Assembly (NCBI GenBank): GCA_046537875.1
Contig: JBKHJZ010000082.1
Coordinates: forward strand, 1 to 13,613
Direction: 5' to 3'
Length of the DNA: 13,613 nt
From: JBKHJZ01 sp046537875
GTDB taxonomy: Bacteria > Actinomycetota > Acidimicrobiia > Acidimicrobiales > VFJN01
Of this stretch, positions 1 to 5,164 are shown piece after piece. Under the pieces are notes generated by a model. It searched no databases and was not told the origin of the DNA. It was given only the letters and a program-made list of their open reading frames with translations. How positions within the stretch are numbered: the first letter of the stretch is position 1; every line of letters begins with the position of its first letter. The position numbers and the translations under genes are program-made.

Positions 1-53
1 CCGACTTCCAGGCCAAGCGCGAGGGCGCGATCAAGATCGTGCTCGAACCCTAG
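1..53 (+). CDS. C-terminal end of a probable zinc-dependent alcohol dehydrogenase (partial)
   Basis: Only the last 16 codons before a TAG at 51-53 are present; the reading frame starts at base 3 and runs in from outside the window. They read DFQAKREGAIKIVLEP. A tail of the form (A)K..GAIKVVL.P is typical of the last strand of medium-chain zinc-dependent alcohol dehydrogenases (threonine dehydrogenase/Tdh-type family), which oxidise alcohols with NAD(P)+. The match rests on this short tail alone, so the family call is tentative. That the frame is coding is more secure: it ends 17 bp before the convergent stop of the next gene, and the two stops form the arms of a small hairpin. Confidence 0.5.
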   Translation, partial: DFQAKREGAIKIVLEP

Positions 54-73
54 GGGTCCGGGCGCGGGCCCTA
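51..73. terminator. Possible bidirectional hairpin between convergent genes
   Basis: The sequence TAGGG at 51-55 pairs with CCCTA at 69-73, and CCG at 58-60 pairs with CGG at 65-67, with a small internal loop between the two helices. The outer arms contain the stop codons of the two converging genes (TAG on + at 51-53, TAG on - at 73-71). No T-tract follows on either strand, so a terminator role is inferred from position only. Confidence 0.35.
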
Positions 74-1687
74 CGGATCCGGGTGCCGGTCGCGCAGGGA
101 GAGGATGCCGGCGAGGCGGGCGTGGGCGAGCGCGGCCCGTGCCGCGTTCGCGCCGCAGGCGCCGTGGACCCCGCCCCCGGGGTGCGCGGAGGCCGAGGCG
201 AGGTAGAGGCCCCGGATCGGGGTCTCGGGCCGACCGAGCCCCGGCCACGGCCGGAACAGGAGCTGCTGGTGGAGCTGGTAGGTGCCGCCGCCGATGTCGC
301 CGCCGACCAGGCTGGGGTCGGCCGCCTCCAGGTCGGCGGGCCCGGCGACGTAGCGGGCGAGGATGCGGTCGCGGAAGCCGGGTGCGTACGCCTCGATCCG
401 GTCCTCGATCGCCTGCGCCACCGCGGTGACGTCGCCCGGGCGCAGTGCGCGCCCGCCGCCGCTGCCGGTGCCGTCCGCGAGTCGGGCCGGCACGTGGCTG
501 TACGCCCAGGCCGACTCGGTGCCCGCGGGGGAGCGGGTGGCATCCGCGGTGGTCATCTGGCCGAAGATGACGAAGGGCCGCCGGGGGAGCCGCCCCGCCA
601 GGATGTCGGCCGTCCCGAGCGACAGCTCGTCGATCGAGCCTGCGAGGTGCACGGTCCCGGCGCGGGCGACGTCGGGATCGGACCACGGCACCGGGGAGCG
701 CAGGGCCCAGTCGACCTTCACGGTCGCCCACCCCCGCTGGAAGAGGCGGAGGCGGCGCGTGAACGGCGCCGGCAGGTGGTCGGGAGCGACCAGCCGGCGG
801 AAGAGCACCTCGGCATCGATGGCCGCCAGCACGGCGCGCCGCGCCACCAGCGGGCTGCCCGCCACCTCGACGCCGACCGCCCGCCCGTGCCGGACCACCA
901 CCCGCTCGACGGGGGCACCGCACCGGAGCCGGCCGCCGCCGGTCTCCAGGCGCCGCACCAGAGCCCCGGTGAGCTCGCCGGCGCCGCCGACGGGCACGGG
1001 GAAGCCCACGTCCTGGCCGAGCATGGTGAGCAACCACCCGAGCGCACCGCTCGGCGCGGCGTCCGGCGACACGTCGGCGTGGAGGGCGTTGCCGGCGAGG
1101 AGCAGCCCGCCCCCCGCACCGCGGAAGTGCTCGTCGCCCATCCGCCGGACGGGGAGGAGGGCGAACCGGGCGAAGGGGAGCAGGTCGCGGCGGAGCCGGG
1201 CGGCCAGGGCTGCGAGGTGGCGCACGGGCGGCATCGGCGAGAGCATCGCCCCGAGCAGCGGCCGCCGGATGCGGTGCCAGCGGTCCACGAGCGCCAGCCA
1301 TGCGTCGCCGTCCCCGGGGGCGAAGCGCTCCAGGCTGGCCGCCGTGTCGGTGGGCCGGGGGTGGAGCACGGCCGCCGGGCCGTCCGGGGTCGGGTGCGCG
1401 AGCGTGGCGGGCGCCCGGGCCCAGCGCAGGCCGTGCCGCTCGAGGCCGAGGTCGCCGAGCACCGAGGAGCCCACGGCCAGCGGGTAGAACGCGCTGAACA
1501 GGTCGTTGCGGAACCCCGGCGCGGTCACCTCGGCGGTGCGCACCGCGCCGCCGGGCTCGCCGGCCGCCTCCAGCACCAGGACGTGCCAGCCGGCGTCGAC
1601 CAGCAGGTTGGCGGCCACCAGCCCGTTGGGCCCGGCCCCGATGACGATCGCGTCGTACGCCTCGACCACGTCAGGGTCCGCGACCAC
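71..1687 (-). CDS. Phytoene desaturase-like FAD-dependent oxidoreductase
   Basis: A 538-residue flavoprotein of the phytoene dehydrogenase/carotenoid isomerase-related family (COG1233 type), expected to use FAD to desaturate or isomerise a lipid or isoprenoid substrate. The N-terminus has a Rossmann FAD site, VIGAGPNGLVAANLL (about residues 15-29), an acidic residue at the end of strand 2 (E40) and a following EPGGAVRT segment at 44-51. The C-terminus has the second FAD motif, GLYLASASAHPGGGVHG, from about residue 493, preceded by GGDIGGG at 462-468. Length is normal for the family. The start is GTG at 1687-1685, inside the upstream SRPBCC gene (17-bp overlap), suggesting coupled translation. 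It is the last gene of a leftward operon with an SDR and an SRPBCC protein. The substrate cannot be read from sequence. No phytoene synthase or other carotenoid gene is in the window, so a carotenoid role should not be assumed. Confidence 0.88.
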   Translation of the reverse strand: MVADPDVVEAYDAIVIGAGPNGLVAANLLVDAGWHVLVLEAAGEPGGAVRTAEVTAPGFRNDLFSAFYPLAVGSSVLGDLGLERHGLRWARAPATLAHPTPDGPAAVLHPRPTDTAASLERFAPGDGDAWLALVDRWHRIRRPLLGAMLSPMPPVRHLAALAARLRRDLLPFARFALLPVRRMGDEHFRGAGGGLLLAGNALHADVSPDAAPSGALGWLLTMLGQDVGFPVPVGGAGELTGALVRRLETGGGRLRCGAPVERVVVRHGRAVGVEVAGSPLVARRAVLAAIDAEVLFRRLVAPDHLPAPFTRRLRLFQRGWATVKVDWALRSPVPWSDPDVARAGTVHLAGSIDELSLGTADILAGRLPRRPFVIFGQMTTADATRSPAGTESAWAYSHVPARLADGTGSGGGRALRPGDVTAVAQAIEDRIEAYAPGFRDRILARYVAGPADLEAADPSLVGGDIGGGTYQLHQQLLFRPWPGLGRPETPIRGLYLASASAHPGGGVHGACGANAARAALAHARLAGILSLRDRHPDP

Positions 1688-2174
1688 CGGTGGCGCCGGT
1701 GGCCGTGCGACCCGCCGCTCGCTCGTCCAGGGTCCGGGTGCGGTGCCGCGCCCGGGCGAGGTCGGAGAGCCGGCCGAGCGCCACCACGTTGCGGGCCCGG
1801 GTGAGGGCGTCGACCGGCGGGGACCAGAGGATCGCCAGCAGGCCCGATCGGCCCTCCTCGCGCATCTCGACCCGCGTGCCGTCGCCCTCGGGCTCCAGCG
1901 TGAAGGTCACGTCGGCGCTGCCGAGGGGTCCCAGCCCCGCGGCGAGCCACAGCCGGTGGGGGAGCTCGTCGGCGAGCACGGTGGTGCGGTCGCGGATGGC
2001 GACGGGGCCGACGCCGACGTGGTGGTGGAAGCTGCTGCCCTCGGCCGGCCAGCGGGCGTCGAACCAGCGGATGCGGCGGGATCCGACCACGACGCCGTCG
2101 TAGGTCCGCGCGTCGGTCAGCACCGAGGCGACGGCGTCGACGGGTGCGTCGATGTGCCGTGCGACCGTGCCCAT
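1671..2174 (-). CDS. SRPBCC family protein (polyketide cyclase/START-like)
   Basis: A 167-residue protein beginning MGTVARHIDAPVDAVASVLT, the classic opening of SRPBCC small-molecule-binding folds (an amphipathic strand followed by the 'APVD.V..VL.D' helix). A central segment with alternating strands (about residues 45-105) includes DVTFTLEPEGDGTRVEM, a pattern typical of the fold's later strands, and a long C-terminal helix (about 118-145) would close the cavity. Such proteins bind hydrophobic ligands and some act as cyclases, but no catalytic residue can be assigned. The ATG at 2174-2172 shares its A with the TGA of the upstream SDR gene (TGATG), and its own stop lies within the next gene. 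It is therefore the middle of a tightly coupled three-gene operon. The frame stays open upstream of this ATG, but that extension is antisense-like arginine/glycine-rich sequence overlapping the SDR gene, so I chose the ATG. Confidence 0.82.
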   Translation of the reverse strand: MGTVARHIDAPVDAVASVLTDARTYDGVVVGSRRIRWFDARWPAEGSSFHHHVGVGPVAIRDRTTVLADELPHRLWLAAGLGPLGSADVTFTLEPEGDGTRVEMREEGRSGLLAILWSPPVDALTRARNVVALGRLSDLARARHRTRTLDERAAGRTATGATGGRGP

Positions 2175-2992
2175 CACAGCCCCCCGGCGGCGCGGGTGAC
2201 ACGGTCCTTCAGGCTGGTCGGGACGACCCGGCTCACGGCCGCGAGGCCGCTCGACCCGGGCCCGACCCGGTAGCGGAAGCGCGGGTGCCCGGCGTGGAGG
2301 GCGGCCGCCACGACGTCGGCGACCTCGGCCGGATCGCCGGCGTTGGCCGCCACCCTGTCGCCGAGGGCGATCGCCCGGTCGTACACGTCCGGCTCGAGGC
2401 TGGTGACGCGGCGCTGCCCCAGCTGGTCGCGCGCCTTGGCCCAGATCGGCGTCGCGTAGGCGCCGGGTTCGATGAGCACCACCTCCACCCCCCAGCGGGC
2501 CAGCTCGGGCCTCATCGCGTCGCTCAGCGCCCCCAGCGCGGCCTTCGCCGCTTCGTACCAGCCGAGCACGGGGCCGGTGGCGGTGCCGGCCACGGACGAG
2601 ACGTTCACGATCCGCCCGCCGTCGCGCCGGCGCATGTGGGGCAGCGCGAGCCGGGTGAGCCGCGCGGGCGCCAGCACCATGAGGTCGAGATGCGCCCGGG
2701 CCTCCTCGGGAGGCACCTCGGTGACCAGGCCCACCAGCAGTGCGCCCGCCACGTTGACCAGGCCCCAGGGGCGGTGGCGGTCGATCACCTCGCGGGCGCG
2801 CCGCTCGTCGGTGACGTCCAGCACGTCGGTGACGACATCGACGCCGGCGCTGGCCGCCGCCGCCCGCACGTCCTCCTGCTGTTCCGGACGGTGCACGGCT
2901 GCGACCGTCACGAACCCCAGCTGGGCCGCCTCGAGCGCGCTGGCGAGCCCGATGCCCGACCCGGCCCCGGTGATCAGGACGACCCGCTCCAC
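2174..2992 (-). CDS. Short-chain dehydrogenase/reductase (SDR)
   Basis: A 272-residue classical SDR that should oxidise or reduce a hydroxyl/keto group with NAD(P)(H). Visible motifs in order are the cofactor glycine motif TGAGSGIG (8-15), DVLDV (56-60), the NNAG-equivalent NVAG (80-83), the catalytic serine in NVSS (S133), the YxxxK pair Y146/K150, and a PGAYAT segment after strand 6. One deviation is V81 in place of the usual second Asn of NNAG, a substitution that does not remove a catalytic group. The start is GTG at 2992-2990, supported by AGGAG six bases upstream. It is the first gene of the leftward operon; its TGA overlaps the start of the SRPBCC gene. The first gene to its right is divergent, so promoters for both must lie in 2993-3118. 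The substrate is unknown. Confidence 0.9.
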   Translation of the reverse strand: MERVVLITGAGSGIGLASALEAAQLGFVTVAAVHRPEQQEDVRAAAASAGVDVVTDVLDVTDERRAREVIDRHRPWGLVNVAGALLVGLVTEVPPEEARAHLDLMVLAPARLTRLALPHMRRRDGGRIVNVSSVAGTATGPVLGWYEAAKAALGALSDAMRPELARWGVEVVLIEPGAYATPIWAKARDQLGQRRVTSLEPDVYDRAIALGDRVAANAGDPAEVADVVAAALHAGHPRFRYRVGPGSSGLAAVSRVVPTSLKDRVTRAAGGL

Positions 2993-2998
2993 GCCGTG

Positions 2999-3003
2999 CT
3001 CCT
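2999..3003 (-). promoter_or_regulatory. Shine-Dalgarno site supporting the GTG start of the SDR gene
   Basis: On the minus strand AGGAG is followed by CACGGC and then GTG (2992-2990). The six-base spacing is ideal and decides for this non-ATG start. Confidence 0.7.
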
Positions 3004-3051
3004 ACCCGGGCGCCGTCCCCGTATGCGGACCGCTGCGCGGCGGGGGTCTGT

Positions 3052-3084
3052 GACGTTTGTCCCCCCACCGGGTGGGCAGACGTC
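3052..3084. promoter_or_regulatory. Imperfect inverted repeat in the divergent SDR/ferritin-like intergenic region
   Basis: The inner arms CCCACC (3064-3069) and GGTGGG (3071-3076) are perfect around one central G. Outside them TG (3058-3059) pairs with CA (3077-3078), and GACGT (3052-3056) pairs with ACGTC (3080-3084); one T/G wobble (3057/3079) and a four-base bulge (3060-3063) interrupt the helix. It ends 34 bp before the ATG of the long ferritin-like gene and 60 bp from the SDR start. It could be a repressor operator controlling one or both genes, or an mRNA leader hairpin. I see no clear -10/-35 pair here, so I cannot place it relative to a promoter. Confidence 0.45.
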
Positions 3085-3118
3085 CCGCAGCCTGCCCCCA
3101 CGACCCCGGAGACGAGCG

Positions 3119-4336
3119 ATGGCCCTCAACCCGCTGGACCAGACCGGCATCCCGGTGGACGAGCAGACCCGCAACTGGTCGGAGCTGAACGTCACGCCCT
3201 ACGACAAGCACACCGTCGATCCGTTCACCCGCACGCGGGTCATCCTGATGAACGGGATCGAGGTGGAGTCGATCCTGTTCTCCCACCAGTTCGCCCGGCA
3301 CACCGACGACATCGACCTGAAGCGGGCGCTGGCGATGAACCGCCGGATCGACCAGCAGCAACAGAAGGCCGTCAACGGGTTGAACCCCGGCGAGCAGACG
3401 GCCCTGGAGACGACCATCGGCTACGAGCAGGTGGCTGTCGACCTCACGGCCTGGCTCGCCCGCAACGAGCCCGACCCGCAGCTGAAGGCGGCGCTCGACT
3501 TCGCGCTGCTCGAGGACTTCGACCACCTCTACCGCTACGCCAACCTCTACGACCTGCTCCACGGCGGGCGGGCGGAGGACATCACCGGCCACCTCACGGA
3601 GATCACACCCGGCCGGCCGACCTTCCTCGAGCACCGGCATCCCTACGACGACGTGCGGCCCCACGTGGAGACCCACTCGGTCGATCCGCTGTCGCGCATG
3701 CACGTGATGACGATCGTCGCCGCCGAGCAGCAGACGATGAACTTCTACATGAACCACGGCACCGACTGGATCGACCCGATCGCCCGCGGGTTGTACGCCG
3801 AGATCGCCCAGATCGAGGAGCAGCACGTGACGCACTACGAGTCGCTGCTCGACCCGCTCGACTCGTGGATCGCCACCTGGGTGTTCCACGAGTACAACGA
3901 GGTCTACCTGTACTGGTCGATGATGCAGCAGGAGAGCGATCGGCGCATCAAGGCGATGTGGGAGCTCAACTGCAACATGGAGATCGGCCAGCTCCAGGTC
4001 GCCTGCGACATGATGCGGCGCTACGAGGGCCGGGAGCCGGGTGAGCTCCTGCCGCCGTCGCTGCCGGAGACCCCGGTGACCTTCGAGCCCAACAAGGACT
4101 ACGTGCGCCAGGTCCTCGCCGAGCAGGTCGACCTGCGGGCCGACGGCCTCCGCTACGTCGACGTGAACGAGCTGCCGGAGGACCACCGCTACTTCGCCCT
4201 GCAGGCCACGATCAACGAGGGCGGCGCACCGAGCGAGCAGGTGATCGAGCAGACGCGCCAGCGCCGGCAGCACGACCACCGCGACGAGACCGAGGGCGCC
4301 AACCCCGTCGAGAACCTGCGGGAGCCCACCGCCTGA
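3119..4336 (+). CDS. Long ferritin-like (putative diiron) protein, family not named
   Basis: A soluble, helix-rich 405-residue protein with no signal peptide or membrane segment. The spacing of acidic and histidine residues resembles a four-helix ferritin-like diiron core: E103 (GYEQVAVDLTAW), D133xxH136 (LEDFDHLYRY, with E132 adjacent), E203 (AAEQQTMNFYM) and E233xxH236 (IEEQHVTHYE). This gives the E / E(D)xxH / E / ExxH order of ferritins and rubrerythrins. A His/Asp-rich insert (about 165-187, FLEHRHPYDDVRPH) separates the two halves, and a further acidic helical segment (about 255-300, with E258, E261, E272, E282 and E287) follows the core. It is much longer than a ferritin, and the tail (about 370-405) is charged and probably disordered. 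The ATG at 3119 is preceded by GGAG at suitable spacing. A second ferritin-like gene follows after 69 bp in the same direction. Iron binding, oxidase or storage activity is inference; I recognise the fold pattern but not a characterised family. Confidence 0.8.
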   Translation: MALNPLDQTGIPVDEQTRNWSELNVTPYDKHTVDPFTRTRVILMNGIEVESILFSHQFARHTDDIDLKRALAMNRRIDQQQQKAVNGLNPGEQTALETTIGYEQVAVDLTAWLARNEPDPQLKAALDFALLEDFDHLYRYANLYDLLHGGRAEDITGHLTEITPGRPTFLEHRHPYDDVRPHVETHSVDPLSRMHVMTIVAAEQQTMNFYMNHGTDWIDPIARGLYAEIAQIEEQHVTHYESLLDPLDSWIATWVFHEYNEVYLYWSMMQQESDRRIKAMWELNCNMEIGQLQVACDMMRRYEGREPGELLPPSLPETPVTFEPNKDYVRQVLAEQVDLRADGLRYVDVNELPEDHRYFALQATINEGGAPSEQVIEQTRQRRQHDHRDETEGANPVENLREPTA

Positions 4337-4348
4337 GGTGATCAGACA

Positions 4349-4370
4349 CCGGGCGGCACCGTCCGCCCGG
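4349..4370 (+). terminator. GC-rich hairpin between the two ferritin-like genes
   Basis: CCGGGCGG (4349-4356) and CCGCCCGG (4363-4370) form a perfect 8-bp stem with the 6-base loop CACCGT. No T-tract follows, and a strong ribosome binding site comes 24 bp later. It may be a leaky terminator, an attenuator or an mRNA-stabilising end that sets different levels for the two genes. Confidence 0.45.
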
Positions 4371-4405
4371 CGGCGCCCGATCCACGCACGATCCAGGAGG
4401 ACCCC

Positions 4406-5101
4406 ATGGCCACCCTCACACCCACCGCCGCGACGGGCGCACGGTCGACGCCCGTCGAGATGACCTACATCGACCCGGCCCGCCAGATCGGCGACGGCGA
4501 GCGCGAGGGCTTCCTCGAGGGCTCGGGACTCAACGGGGCGTTCGTCGCCGACCTGCTGAGCGACATGACGGCCCACGAGCGCGCCGGCGCCATGCTCTAC
4601 CGCTCGGTGGCCCAGCGCACCCACAACCCGGTGCTCGAGGAGCGCTACCGGCATTTCGGCGACGAGACCACCGAGCACGTCGACGTCCTCGAGGGCCTCA
4701 TCGGCGAGCTCGGTGGGGATCCCGGCTATGTGAGCCCGGCCGCCCGGGCCACCGAGAAGAGCGGCCTGGGCCTGGTCGAGTCCACCTTCCTGCTCTCGGG
4801 GTCGGTGGACCTGATGACGCAGGAGCTGGTGATGCTGGACGCGGTCCTGCTGGCCGAGACCAAGGACCAGGCCAACTGGGCGGCCCTCTCGACGCTGGCC
4901 GGGGAGCTCCCTGACGGCGACGTCCGTGCGGCGTTCCAGCGGGCCATCGACCAGGTGGTCCCCCGGGAAGACGAGCACCTCGCGTGGGCGCGCGACATGC
5001 GGGCCAGACTGATCCGCACGCAGGCGAAGAGCGGCACGATGGCGAAGATGGGGGCCAAGGCCGAGGAGATGATCGCCCGCATCCGCGGCCTCCTGGACTA
5101 G
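4406..5101 (+). CDS. Ferritin-like domain protein
   Basis: A 231-residue helical protein with a ferritin-like pattern: E58 in an HERAGAMLYRS helix, an acidic/His helix DETTEHVDVLEGLIGELGG (86-104), E140 and E151 in the third helix region, and EDEHLAWARDM (E188xxH191) in the last. In the second helix the residue three before H91 is T88 instead of the canonical Glu; E87 lies four before, so iron-site geometry may differ or be partly lost there. Residues 1-35 look like a flexible leader, and the C-terminus (205-231) is a basic amphipathic helix. The ATG is backed by a perfect AGGAGG (4395-4400) five bases upstream. It lies 69 bp after the long ferritin-like gene, with a hairpin between them, so the pair is probably co-transcribed. 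Iron or peroxide handling is inferred from the fold only. Confidence 0.8.
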   Translation: MATLTPTAATGARSTPVEMTYIDPARQIGDGEREGFLEGSGLNGAFVADLLSDMTAHERAGAMLYRSVAQRTHNPVLEERYRHFGDETTEHVDVLEGLIGELGGDPGYVSPAARATEKSGLGLVESTFLLSGSVDLMTQELVMLDAVLLAETKDQANWAALSTLAGELPDGDVRAAFQRAIDQVVPREDEHLAWARDMRARLIRTQAKSGTMAKMGAKAEEMIARIRGLLD

Positions 5102-5124
5102 TCCCACAGGGCCCCCGATGTAGC

Positions 5125-5154
5125 TCGCACGGGCGGTGGCGGGCCGCCGTGCGA
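5125..5154 (+). terminator. Probable factor-independent terminator-like hairpin after the ferritin-like pair
   Basis: TCGCACGG-CGG (5125-5136, one bulged G) pairs with CCGCCGTGCGA (5144-5154) around a 7-base loop TGGCGGG, giving an 11-bp GC-rich stem 23 bp after the stop. There is no T-tract, as is common in high-GC actinobacteria. It ends 10 bp before the next GTG start, so it could also affect translation of that gene. Confidence 0.5.
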
Positions 5155-5164
5155 ACATGACCGC

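Noticed and set aside
83..1804. A 573-codon plus-strand frame opposite the desaturase-like gene
   Set aside because: It is the antisense shadow of a protein with clear FAD motifs; its composition is Arg/Gly/Pro-rich and it has no recognisable fold.
2175..3101. In-frame extension of the SRPBCC gene upstream of its ATG
   Set aside because: It lies over the SDR gene in another frame and is Arg/Gly-rich; the TGATG junction gives a natural start at 2174.
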